A stretch of 64,000 nucleotides of DNA from JABSSA01 sp039984715 (GTDB taxonomy: Bacteria > Pseudomonadota > Alphaproteobacteria > Rhodobacterales > Rhodobacteraceae): positions 496,001-560,000 of the forward strand of contig JBDWUA010000016.1 in NCBI GenBank assembly GCA_039984715.1. The letters are read 5' to 3'. Positions 1 through 7,290 of the stretch are shown here, piece after piece (position 1 is the stretch's first letter; every line of letters begins with the position of its first letter). Under the pieces are notes generated by a model. The model was not told where the DNA came from, made no database searches, and worked only from the letters and a program-made list of their open reading frames with translations. Made by a program: the position numbers and the translations under genes.

Positions 1-1
1 G

Positions 2-286
2 CTGGATGATTTCATCAAGGGCACGGGATATGTGGCGCGCACGGACAGTTTTATGGTTGCCCGGGAATTGGCCGTGCAAGGTGTCGGGCAGGCATTGTTG
101 CCTTGTTTGATTGCAGAATCGGACAGCGGCCTTGAGCGAATAGATCGCTTCACGCCAGACATCAAAGTGCCGATTTGGGTCGCAAGCCACGAAGAGCTGG
201 CAAAGGTCAGCCGTTTGCGGCTTGTCCGGTCATCGCTTTTAGAGGCTTTGCAGCAGCATCAGGCGCAATTGGATCCACAGTTCTGA
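2..286 (+). CDS. LysR-family transcriptional regulator, C-terminal fragment
   Basis: The reading frame is already open at the window edge, so only about the last 94 residues are seen. They resemble the end of a LysR substrate-binding domain: the segment ELAVQGVGQALLP is the usual 'gap between strands, then G-x-G-x-x-x-L-P' element of the effector-binding fold, and IWVASHEELAKVSRLR matches the late strand and helix before the C-terminus. The DNA-binding helix-turn-helix lies outside the window, so the target cannot be inferred. It converges on hpt, with 15 bases between the two stop codons. Family assignment is inferred from the fold pattern of a fragment. Confidence 0.7.
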   Translation: MDDFIKGTGYVARTDSFMVARELAVQGVGQALLPCLIAESDSGLERIDRFTPDIKVPIWVASHEELAKVSRLRLVRSSLLEALQQHQAQLDPQF

Positions 287-301
287 CCCGTTACATTTGA
301 A

Positions 302-856
302 TCATGCGTTGTTTTCGTCATCAACAAATCGCACTTTCCCGATATACGGCAGGTTGCGATTGCGTTGCGCGAAATCAATTCCGTACCCCACGACAAATTC
401 ATCCGGTATTTTGAAACCGGTCCAATCCGCTGTGAAGTCCAGCTCGCGACGTGTTGGTTTGTCCAGCAGGGCAATGGTTTTCAATCGTGCGGGGGAACGG
501 TTGCGCAACAGCCGATGAACGTGATGCATGGTGTGGCCGGTGTCGACAATATCTTCGACAATCAGGACGTCGCGGCCTTCAATAGGGGCACGTAAGTCTT
601 TGAGAATACGCACCTCTTTGCTAGATTCCATGGAATCCCCATAAGACGACGCTTCCAAAAAATCGACTTCGATCGGCAAGTCAAGTTCCCGCACAAGATC
701 GGCAATGAACACAAATGATCCACGCAAAAGGCCCACAACGACCAGCTTATCGGTTCCTTTGAACTCTTGTTGGATTTCGACGCATAAATCCTCGATCCGC
801 GCGGCAATCGCCTTGGCCGAGATCAACTGGTCTATGACATATGGCCGCTCTGGCAT
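302..856 (-). CDS. hpt: Hypoxanthine phosphoribosyltransferase
   Basis: 184 residues, the normal length for bacterial HPRT. It converts hypoxanthine (and guanine) plus PRPP to IMP (GMP) in cytosolic purine salvage. The PRPP-binding loop is visible as VLIVEDIVDTGHT (about residues 95-107), with the two acidic residues and the DTG turn typical of type I phosphoribosyltransferases. The early LVVVGLLRGSFVFIADL segment is the PPi-binding loop with its LRGS signature. The ATG at 856 is preceded by AAGGGA at good ribosome-binding distance. It is transcribed away from the COQ10-like gene and converges on the LysR fragment. Function is well supported by motifs. Confidence 0.93.
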   Translation of the reverse strand: MPERPYVIDQLISAKAIAARIEDLCVEIQQEFKGTDKLVVVGLLRGSFVFIADLVRELDLPIEVDFLEASSYGDSMESSKEVRILKDLRAPIEGRDVLIVEDIVDTGHTMHHVHRLLRNRSPARLKTIALLDKPTRRELDFTADWTGFKIPDEFVVGYGIDFAQRNRNLPYIGKVRFVDDENNA

Positions 857-921
857 GGTGTATCCCTTGAATTTGCTGGAGTTTCAGGACACATGCCCTG
901 AAACGCTGACAGACATAGACA

Positions 922-1365
922 ATGCCAACTCATTCTGAAACCCGCTTCCTGCCCTACACGCCGCAACAGATGTATAATCTGGTCGCTGATGTATCTGAGT
1001 ACCCTAAATTCCTTCCGTGGTGTGCGGCTGCACGTATTCGCAGCCAAACCCCTGACGAAGACAGTATCGTCATGGAGGCTGATCTGGTGATTTCGTTCAA
1101 AGTGTTCCGTGAACGCTTTGGCAGCCGCGTGATATTGTGGCCGGTTGAGCGTCGCATCGACACTGAATATCTTGATGGGCCGTTTCGGCATATGAAGTCG
1201 TCTTGGGCGTTCCAAGAGGTTGAAGGGGGATGTGACGTGTCTTTCTTTGTTGATTTCGAATTTAAAAATGCAATCCTGCAAGGCATTATCGGAGTCGTCT
1301 TCAACGAAGCGATGCAACGTATCGTTCGCGCTTTTGAACGGCGCGCGCAGGAGCTCTATCAATGA
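922..1365 (+). CDS. COQ10/RatA-like START-domain protein (ubiquinone-binding type)
   Basis: 147 residues forming one SRPBCC/START-like domain. The N-terminus (MPTHSETRFLPYTPQQMYNL) followed by VADVSEYPKFLPWC is characteristic of the Coq10/RatA family, whose members bind ubiquinone or its precursors. Escherichia coli RatA was described as a ribosome-association toxin, but no antitoxin partner is seen here, so a lipid/quinone chaperone role is more likely. The stop codon overlaps the start of the MmgE/PrpD gene (ATGA), so the two are probably co-translated, although their functions are not obviously linked. Confidence 0.85.
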   Translation: MPTHSETRFLPYTPQQMYNLVADVSEYPKFLPWCAAARIRSQTPDEDSIVMEADLVISFKVFRERFGSRVILWPVERRIDTEYLDGPFRHMKSSWAFQEVEGGCDVSFFVDFEFKNAILQGIIGVVFNEAMQRIVRAFERRAQELYQ

Positions 1366-2660
1366 ATGTTGCACAGCAGCTTGCCAAATTTGTATTGACC
1401 AGCGTTCCTGATGCGACGTCCTCTGGGGCGGAACGTATCATGTGCCTTTCATTGTTTGACTGGGCGGCTTGCGGGATGGCGGGTGTCGATGAACCCGTGT
1501 CGCGGATTGTGCGCAGCACTGCAATTGCACAAGGCGTTCAAGGGTCATCCGCGATCTTTGGCGGGGGTGGCGGATTGCCACCTGCGATGGCAGCGTTGGT
1601 CAATGGCGCGACCAGCCACGCGTTGGATTATGACGACACCCATTTTGCACATATTGGACATCCGTCCGTTGCAGTCATTCCGGCAGCTTTGGCAATTCGC
1701 GAACCCGGGCATTCGGACGCGGATGTGCTTTGGGCTGCATTGATTGGCGCAGAGGTTTCCGTGCGCGTGGGTCTTTGGTTGGGACGGTCTCATTATCAGG
1801 CGGGGTTCCATCAAACGGCCACGGCAGGTGCGTTTGGGGCAACGGCTGCGGCGGGTTTGTTGCTTGGTTTGTCAGATGCACAAATGCAGGCCGCGTTCGG
1901 TGTTGCCGCGACCCAAGCGGCGGGTCTGAAGTCGCAATTTGGAACAATGGGCAAACCTTACCATGCGGGACTGGCTGCGCGCACTGGCGTCGAAGCTGCC
2001 TTTCTGGCGAAAGCAGGGTTTGATACACGCGGGCAGGGCATTGATGGGCCGCAAGGGTTCGGACCAACCCATCAAGGAGAAGCCAACGCATCCGCCTTTG
2101 AGGGGATGGGAACGACGTGGCTCATGGAAACCGTCAGTCATAAATTTCACGCCTGTTGCCACGGTCTGCACGCCATGTTGGATGGCTTGGCCACTTTGGA
2201 AGTGTCACCCCAGTCCGTTGAACGGATTGATATTACGACCCACCCGCGTTGGCTGTCCGTTTGCAACATTTCCGAACCGGCAACCGGTTTGGAAACGAAA
2301 TTCAGCTTTGGTCACGCCGCAGCACTTTGTCTGTGTGGGTTCAAGACATCGGCATTGTCGTCCTTTACGGATGAATTGGCCCATGACGATGTTCTGATGG
2401 CTATCCGCAAACACGTCATTGTGCGCACAGATGACACCCTGACCGAAACCGAAGCAGAGATCACAGTCGTCGCAAAAGACTCTGTCCAGACCGCACGGGG
2501 CAACCTGTCCGCTCCGCTGGGAATTGACACGCGGACGGATCGTTTGCGCGACAAGGCGCGGTCCTTATTGGGCGGCGTTACCGAACAGGCGCTGTGGCAA
2601 GCAACCCATGAAAAAAGGGCGCCCGATTTGGACGCCCTTTCGAAACTCATGATGCTTTGA
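1362..2660 (+). CDS. MmgE/PrpD-family protein (2-methylcitrate dehydratase-like)
   Basis: 432 residues of the MmgE/PrpD fold, which includes 2-methylcitrate dehydratase and several other dehydratases, epimerases and decarboxylases. Family marks are FDWAACGMAG near the N-terminus, the HALDYDDTHFAHIGHPS stretch (about residues 86-102) that carries active-site His/Asp residues, and KFHACCHGLHAMLDG in the C-terminal half. No prpB or prpC neighbour is present, so the substrate cannot be named. Its ATG overlaps the preceding stop by four bases. The last 20 codons contain a strong hairpin that appears to be the terminator of the converging amtB gene. Confidence 0.85.
   Translation: MNVAQQLAKFVLTSVPDATSSGAERIMCLSLFDWAACGMAGVDEPVSRIVRSTAIAQGVQGSSAIFGGGGGLPPAMAALVNGATSHALDYDDTHFAHIGHPSVAVIPAALAIREPGHSDADVLWAALIGAEVSVRVGLWLGRSHYQAGFHQTATAGAFGATAAAGLLLGLSDAQMQAAFGVAATQAAGLKSQFGTMGKPYHAGLAARTGVEAAFLAKAGFDTRGQGIDGPQGFGPTHQGEANASAFEGMGTTWLMETVSHKFHACCHGLHAMLDGLATLEVSPQSVERIDITTHPRWLSVCNISEPATGLETKFSFGHAAALCLCGFKTSALSSFTDELAHDDVLMAIRKHVIVRTDDTLTETEAEITVVAKDSVQTARGNLSAPLGIDTRTDRLRDKARSLLGGVTEQALWQATHEKRAPDLDALSKLMML
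2611..2640 (-). terminator. Rho-independent terminator of amtB, inside the end of the MmgE/PrpD gene
   Basis: Arms AAAGGGCG and CGCCCTTT (8 bp) enclose an 11-base loop. Read on the minus strand, the hairpin is followed directly by a run of six T, 25 bases past the amtB stop. On the plus strand the downstream tail is only CTTTCG, so it is mainly a minus-strand terminator. It lies within coding sequence of the converging gene. Confidence 0.75.
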
Positions 2661-2664
2661 TGGC

Positions 2665-3846
2665 TTAGCTTGACATGTCGTAAGCGCGTTCGCCGTGTAC
2701 AGCCAAGTCTAGGCCATTCGTTTCGGTTTCTTCGTCAACGCGCAAAGGTGTGATTGCCTTGCAGACGTGGATCAGAATGAACGTGACCACGATGGTGAAT
2801 ACACCAACAATCGCAAGCGACCCCAGCTGTGCAGCCCATGTACCCGCACCAAATACGGCGATCATGATTGTACCAAAGATACCACCGACGCCGTGTACTG
2901 CGAACACATCCAATGTGTCGTCGATCTTGAACGCATTGCGTATCAAATTCACCGCTTCCTGACATAGGATACCGGCAATCGCCCCGATGATCAGCGCCTC
3001 GATTGGACCGACAAATCCAGAGGCTGGCGTGATCGATGCAAGGCCCGCGATTGTGCCTGTAACCATTCCGACCAAGGATGCTTTGCCAAACTTAATCCGT
3101 TCCCAAAGCGCCCACGTCAGCGATGCAGTCGCTGCGGAAATATGTGTCACGGTCAGCGCCATAGCAGCACCGCCATCTGCCGCCAGCTGCGAACCGCCGT
3201 TAAAGCCGAACCAGCCCACCCAAAGCAGAGCGGCACCCATCATGACCATACCGGGATTGTGTGGAGGTGTCGTTTGATTGCGACGTGGCCCAAGGGCGAT
3301 GGCAAGCATCAGCGCGGCGATGCCCGCTGTTTCGTGAACCACAATGCCGCCGGCAAAGTCTTTGACGCCAGTATCGCCAAAGATACCGCCATCGGCCAGG
3401 ATTCCGCCGCCCCAAACCCAATGCACAACAGGCGCATAGCAGATCAACATCCATAGCGATGAAAACAGCAGGACAAATCCAAACCCAATGCGTTCCACAT
3501 AAGCGCCAACAATCAACGCAGGCGTGATGATCGCAAAGGTCATTTGGAAGGCAAAGAACAGGATTTCAGGCAATGTGCCTGACAGGCTATCCGCCGTCAC
3601 ATCCAGCAAAAATATTTTACCCAATCCGCCCCAAAGCCCGGACGAGCCTTCGCCAAACGCGATCGAGTATCCAAAAGCAAACCACAAAACGCTCATCAAG
3701 CAGGCAATTGCATAGCAATGCATGAACACGCTGAGTACATTTCGGGCGCGCACGAGTCCGCCGTAAAATAGTGCCAGTCCCGGCAGCGTCATCATAAGCA
3801 CCAAAGCGGTTGCCACGATGATCCAAGCTGTATCTGCTCCAACCAT
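2665..3846 (-). CDS. amtB: Ammonium transporter AmtB
   Basis: 393 residues with about 11 hydrophobic segments. Ammonium channels of the Amt/Mep/Rh family conduct ammonium or ammonia through the inner membrane. Both pore histidines are in place: VHETAG (about residue 170) and FAVHGVGG (about residue 318). The cytoplasmic tail keeps the conserved GLD...HGERAY pattern that binds the PII protein GlnK. No glnK precedes it, which is unusual because glnK-amtB is the normal pair. The 192 bases upstream show no evident sigma-54 promoter by eye. The E. coli-type signal peptide is absent; the protein starts directly with the first membrane helix. Confidence 0.96.
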   Translation of the reverse strand: MVGADTAWIIVATALVLMMTLPGLALFYGGLVRARNVLSVFMHCYAIACLMSVLWFAFGYSIAFGEGSSGLWGGLGKIFLLDVTADSLSGTLPEILFFAFQMTFAIITPALIVGAYVERIGFGFVLLFSSLWMLICYAPVVHWVWGGGILADGGIFGDTGVKDFAGGIVVHETAGIAALMLAIALGPRRNQTTPPHNPGMVMMGAALLWVGWFGFNGGSQLAADGGAAMALTVTHISAATASLTWALWERIKFGKASLVGMVTGTIAGLASITPASGFVGPIEALIIGAIAGILCQEAVNLIRNAFKIDDTLDVFAVHGVGGIFGTIMIAVFGAGTWAAQLGSLAIVGVFTIVVTFILIHVCKAITPLRVDEETETNGLDLAVHGERAYDMSS

Positions 3847-4038
3847 AATTGTCCCATCCTTCCCATTTTCTTCTTGGGGCTGGGTCTAAAGGTCATTGAT
3901 GCGGAAAAAACATGCGCCGATCAAAATACACGCCTTTTTCTTATGCGATGTCATATGTGATCAAAAAAAGGGCTAATATGACCGCTGAATGCGTAAAAAA
4001 TAGGCGAAGTGCGATTTTGACGCAGGGGTGGGTGGGAA

Positions 4039-4521
4039 TCAGGTCGTCGACAATTTGCTTAGGGCGTCTTGTAGTAAATCAAGCGCGTAGGCCTTTGCGC
4101 ATTCGCGTACTTGTGCGCGACCCAATGCTCCGAATTCTTTGGTTACAGTTCGTGTTCCATTTGTATCTGCGATGCCAAAACACACACGCCCTTCAGGTTT
4201 GAATTCTGATCCTCCGGGGCCGGCAATGCCGGTGACGGAAACCGCCAATTGAGCCAGCGAATGGCTTAACGCACCGGATGCCATTTCGGATGCGACGTCT
4301 TCGGACACTGCGCCATGAGTTTCCAGCGTTTCCAAACGTACGCCCAACATGTCTTGCTTGGCTTCGTTCGAATAGGTGATGAACCCGCGTTCAACGACGG
4401 CCGATGATCCAGCGATATCAGTTAGGGCGGCCATAACCATGCCGCCTGTGCAGCTTTCGGCGGTGGAAATCTTGACACCTTGTTCACGCGCAAGGTCCAG
4501 AACATGTTCGGGGCTGGCCAT
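4039..4521 (-). CDS. pncC: Nicotinamide-nucleotide amidase, CinA C-terminal domain type (PncC)
   Basis: 160 residues equal to the stand-alone CinA C-terminal domain. It deamidates NMN to NaMN in NAD salvage. The signature STAESCTGGMV (about residues 20-30) holds the catalytic serine, followed by GFITYSNEAKQ and the VTGIAGPGGS loop. The N-terminal molybdopterin-binding-like domain of full CinA is missing, as is usual for PncC. I chose the ATG at 4521, which overlaps the pgpA stop (TAATG), rather than an upstream in-frame Met that would lie within pgpA. It is the last gene of the coupled set ispD-ispF-pgpA-pncC. Confidence 0.9.
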   Translation of the reverse strand: MASPEHVLDLAREQGVKISTAESCTGGMVMAALTDIAGSSAVVERGFITYSNEAKQDMLGVRLETLETHGAVSEDVASEMASGALSHSLAQLAVSVTGIAGPGGSEFKPEGRVCFGIADTNGTRTVTKEFGALGRAQVRECAKAYALDLLQDALSKLSTT

Positions 4522-5012
4522 TACATTAATATCCCATGTGCAAGACCGGCCAGAAGGATGACTCCGATGGCCGCAAATACGCCTGCGATTACGTCGTCCA
4601 ACATAACGCCCAATGCATCGCCGCGACGGTCCGCCCAGCCAACCAGCCACGGTTTCGAGATATCGAACAGGCGGAACAGGGCAAATGCAGCAATCCAACC
4701 GGGCCAAAGGGCCGTTATGTCGATGCCCATGGATGACGCGGAAAAGCTTAGCGGCAGCACCGCAATCCATTGCCCGGCCAATTCATCGACTACAACTTCG
4801 GAGGGGTCGTGATCTTGTTGCCCGCGTATCATGGTTGCGGTCGCCCACCACCCGCCAAGGAATGCGATCACGGTGCCAAGGGCCAAAAGGGGAAAGCCCC
4901 CGGCCACATGCAACAGCCACGCCAAAGGCAGCGCAACGAACGACCCCCATGTGCCGGGTGCCGGTCGAATATATCCGACGAAACAAACGGTGGCGATCAT
5001 ACGCGCGAACAT
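4521..5012 (-). CDS. pgpA: Phosphatidylglycerophosphatase A
   Basis: 163 residues with several membrane helices. PgpA removes the phosphate from phosphatidylglycerophosphate to give phosphatidylglycerol at the inner membrane. Family features are PAPGTWGS near the N-terminus, the acidic DPSEVVVDELAGQWIA segment with its VVVDE-x-x-G-Q core, and FRLFDISKPW followed by GWADRR...GVMLDDVIAG. Start at 5012 is supported by the TGATG overlap with the ispF stop; the longer frame would need 11 extra residues inside ispF. Co-transcribed with the isoprenoid genes, a common arrangement in this order. Confidence 0.92.
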   Translation of the reverse strand: MFARMIATVCFVGYIRPAPGTWGSFVALPLAWLLHVAGGFPLLALGTVIAFLGGWWATATMIRGQQDHDPSEVVVDELAGQWIAVLPLSFSASSMGIDITALWPGWIAAFALFRLFDISKPWLVGWADRRGDALGVMLDDVIAGVFAAIGVILLAGLAHGILM

Positions 5013-5491
5013 CAGTTGCCCACCAATGCACAGGTTGCAATGCACGCAATGCCTTCGCCGCGACCAGTAAAGCCCAAACGTTCTGATGTCGTCGCCTTCA
5101 CGGATATCCTATCCAGTTCGATGCCCATGATGTCCGCCAAACAGTGTCGCATCGTCTGAGAATGAGGGCCTATTTTGGGGAACTCACAGATTAATGTGCA
5201 GTCAATGTTGCTGATGGCGAACCCAAGCTGGTGCGCCAAATCAACCGCATGTCGCAGGAAAACATCGCTGTTTGCGCCTTTCCACTGCGGATCAGACGGC
5301 GGAAAATGCTGGCCAATGTCGCCGCGCGCAAGGGCCCCATAAATCGCGTCAGTGATGGCATGCATTCCGACATCAGCATCCGAATGCCCCTTAAGGGACA
5401 TGTCATGAGGAATGTTGACACCGCACAAGATAACATGATCGCCGGGTTCAAACGCATGCACGTCGAAACCGTTACCCAGCCTGATGTCCAT
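5012..5491 (-). CDS. ispF: 2-C-methyl-D-erythritol 2,4-cyclodiphosphate synthase
   Basis: 159 residues, the normal size of a single-domain IspF trimer subunit. It forms MEcPP from CDP-ME 2-phosphate in the MEP isoprenoid pathway. Metal ligands are in GNGFDVHAF (Asp and His of DVH) and the later conserved sequences GHSDADVGMHAITDAIYGA and SAV-like KATTSERLGFTGRGEG are intact. The ATG at 5491 lies 20 bases inside the ispD coding region in another frame. Many alphaproteobacteria carry a fused IspDF; here the two are separate but overlapping. Confidence 0.95.
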   Translation of the reverse strand: MDIRLGNGFDVHAFEPGDHVILCGVNIPHDMSLKGHSDADVGMHAITDAIYGALARGDIGQHFPPSDPQWKGANSDVFLRHAVDLAHQLGFAISNIDCTLICEFPKIGPHSQTMRHCLADIMGIELDRISVKATTSERLGFTGRGEGIACIATCALVGN

Positions 5492-6155
5492 TGCGTGCCT
5501 CCAATATGCGCGCCGCTCTGTCAAAGTCTGGCGGATGCGTGATCTTTAGATTGTCTTCGTCGCCTGTGACTATGGCAACGTCAAGCCCCGCCAATCGCGC
5601 CACAGCAACATCATCAGCCGCGTTCCCTGAGTGCGTTTCGTGAGCCGCGCAAATATTGGGGTATCGAAAGCCTTGGGGCGTCTGCGCACGATACAGCCCT
5701 TGTCGATCACGGGTCCCCGTCACCATGCCGTTGTCACCAGTCCAAAGCGCATCTGTCACGGGCAAGGCTGGCGCAACTGCGTCGTGCACATCAAGGCCCG
5801 CAATGACGCGATCAATCACCGCGTGGCTGACACAGGGGCGCGCCACATCATGAATAAGGACAAGATCGGGGTTGAAAGGTGCCAGTGCGCGCAAGCCCGC
5901 CCAAACCGATTGTGTGCGATTGCTACCGCCTTTGGCGATCAGGCAATCGTCGGGACCTTGGCCCATGTCGTCGACATTCAGGCACACAACAATTTTTGCA
6001 ACGTCAGTGCGGGAACGAAAAACATCCAGCGTATGATCAAATACCCGCCGACCTGCTATGGATTGCCATTGTTTGGCTTGCGTCCCACCAGCACGTGCGC
6101 CACGTCCGGCAGCAACGACCACAACTGCTATGAAAGGGCGTTTGGAATTGTTCAT
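5472..6155 (-). CDS. ispD: 2-C-methyl-D-erythritol 4-phosphate cytidylyltransferase
   Basis: About 227 residues. IspD transfers CMP from CTP to MEP. The nucleotide-binding loop VVVAAGRGARAGG replaces the usual A-A-G-x-G-x-R-x-G and is followed by KQW, as expected (KQ-x-x). Further conserved elements are VLIHDVARPCV, the TD-box region TDALW, and TQTPQGF-like AQTPQGFRYP. The start is either the ATG at 6155 or a GTG at 6173, which adds six residues; neither has a convincing ribosome-binding site. It is the first gene of the minus-strand set and faces dusB across a 150-base intergenic region containing a palindrome. Confidence 0.93.
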   Translation of the reverse strand: MNNSKRPFIAVVVVAAGRGARAGGTQAKQWQSIAGRRVFDHTLDVFRSRTDVAKIVVCLNVDDMGQGPDDCLIAKGGSNRTQSVWAGLRALAPFNPDLVLIHDVARPCVSHAVIDRVIAGLDVHDAVAPALPVTDALWTGDNGMVTGTRDRQGLYRAQTPQGFRYPNICAAHETHSGNAADDVAVARLAGLDVAIVTGDEDNLKITHPPDFDRAARILEARNGHQAG

Positions 6156-6200
6156 GCGCGTGTTGTAGGACACTCACCCGCACCACGCAATTGCCAGATA

Positions 6201-6221
6201 TTTGCCTAAAAATTAGGCAAA
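6201..6221. promoter_or_regulatory. Perfect 9-3-9 palindrome between ispD and dusB (candidate operator)
   Basis: TTTGCCTAA, then AAA, then TTAGGCAAA: two perfect 9-base arms around a 3-base centre. It sits 46 bases upstream of ispD and 88 bases upstream of dusB, in the only space where promoters of the two divergent operons can lie. No T-run follows on either strand, so it is not a terminator. The symmetry and size are typical of a dimeric regulator site. I do not recognise the motif as belonging to a known regulator. Confidence 0.6.
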
Positions 6222-6309
6222 CGTACTTTTTGCAGCCTATCTATACCGTTGACTTATTGAGGGTTCAGTGCCCAACCCTTAACGCAATGAGTGTGCACAA
6301 GGATTAAGC

Positions 6310-7290
6310 ATGTCAAACGGATCACTTCATATGCCATTGCCAGTGATGCTGGCTCCGATGGCGGGAATCACAGATTTACCTTTTCGCGCATTGGTTGCAA
6401 AATTTGGTGCTGGCATGGTTGTGTCTGAAATGGTTGCCAGTCACGACATGCTGAATGCGCGCCCGGGAGCACGAGAAAAAGCCGAGCTTGGATTAAAGGT
6501 CGAAGGGACTGCGGTTCAATTGGCCGGACGCGAGGCGCAAGTGATGGCAGAGGCCGCGCGCATGGTCGAAGGGCAGGGCGCGCGAGTCATCGATATCAAT
6601 ATGGGATGTCCCGCAAAGAAAGTCGTGAATGGCTATTCTGGGTCTGCATTGATGCGTGAACCCGATCATGCGTTGACGTTGATCGAAGCTGTCGTAAACG
6701 CTGTGCAGATTCCAGTGACGTTGAAGACGCGACTGGGGTGGGATGATGGGATGCGCAATGCTGCACCAATCGCAACACGGGCCGAGGCCGCAGGCATTCG
6801 GCAAATTGTCATTCACGGTCGCACGCGTTGCCAGTTCTACAAAGGCAATGCAGATTGGGCCGCTATTCGAGACGTCAAAGACGCGGTGGATATCCCGGTT
6901 ATTGCCAATGGCGATATCGTCGACGCAAAGACGGCACGCAGCGCTTTGGATCAAAGTGGCGCAGATGGCGTCATGATCGGGCGGGGCGCACAAGGCAGAC
7001 CATGGATTTTGGCGCAAATTGCACATGAATTGTTTGGCACGCCAGCGCCGAACATTCCGCAATCAAGTGCGTGGGTCGAAATGGTCCAGACCCATTACCA
7101 AGACATGTTGACCTTTTACGGGTTAACGCTGGGGGCACGTGTCGCACGCAAGCATCTCGGTTGGTACATGGACGTTGCGATGACGCCCAAGGATCAACGC
7201 AAACGCATTCTAACTGCACTGGATCCAGAAGACGTCATGCGTTTATTGCCTTCTGCATTGATGCCAAGGGCAGGGGCGGCCGCCGCATGA
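6310..7290 (+). CDS. dusB: tRNA-dihydrouridine synthase (DusB/NifR3 type)
   Basis: 326 residues, FMN-dependent TIM barrel. It reduces uridine to dihydrouridine in tRNA. The opening PVMLAPMAGITDLPFR, the motif DINMGCPAKKV with the catalytic cysteine (about residue 101), and VIHGRTRCQFYKG plus IPVIANGDI are diagnostic. In Rhodobacter the same gene, nifR3, is the first gene of the ntrBC operon, and that arrangement is kept here: its stop codon overlaps the ntrB start (ATGA). Expression may therefore be tied to nitrogen regulation rather than only to tRNA modification. Confidence 0.95.
   Translation: MSNGSLHMPLPVMLAPMAGITDLPFRALVAKFGAGMVVSEMVASHDMLNARPGAREKAELGLKVEGTAVQLAGREAQVMAEAARMVEGQGARVIDINMGCPAKKVVNGYSGSALMREPDHALTLIEAVVNAVQIPVTLKTRLGWDDGMRNAAPIATRAEAAGIRQIVIHGRTRCQFYKGNADWAAIRDVKDAVDIPVIANGDIVDAKTARSALDQSGADGVMIGRGAQGRPWILAQIAHELFGTPAPNIPQSSAWVEMVQTHYQDMLTFYGLTLGARVARKHLGWYMDVAMTPKDQRKRILTALDPEDVMRLLPSALMPRAGAAAA

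Noticed and set aside
3847..4038. Sigma-54 (-24/-12) promoter for amtB
   Set aside because: Looked for GG-N10-GC spacing on the minus strand; no convincing match by eye.
4522..4770. Upstream extension of pncC to the Met at 4770
   Set aside because: The extension is translated from inside pgpA in another frame and has no CinA similarity; the TAATG overlap gives the real start.
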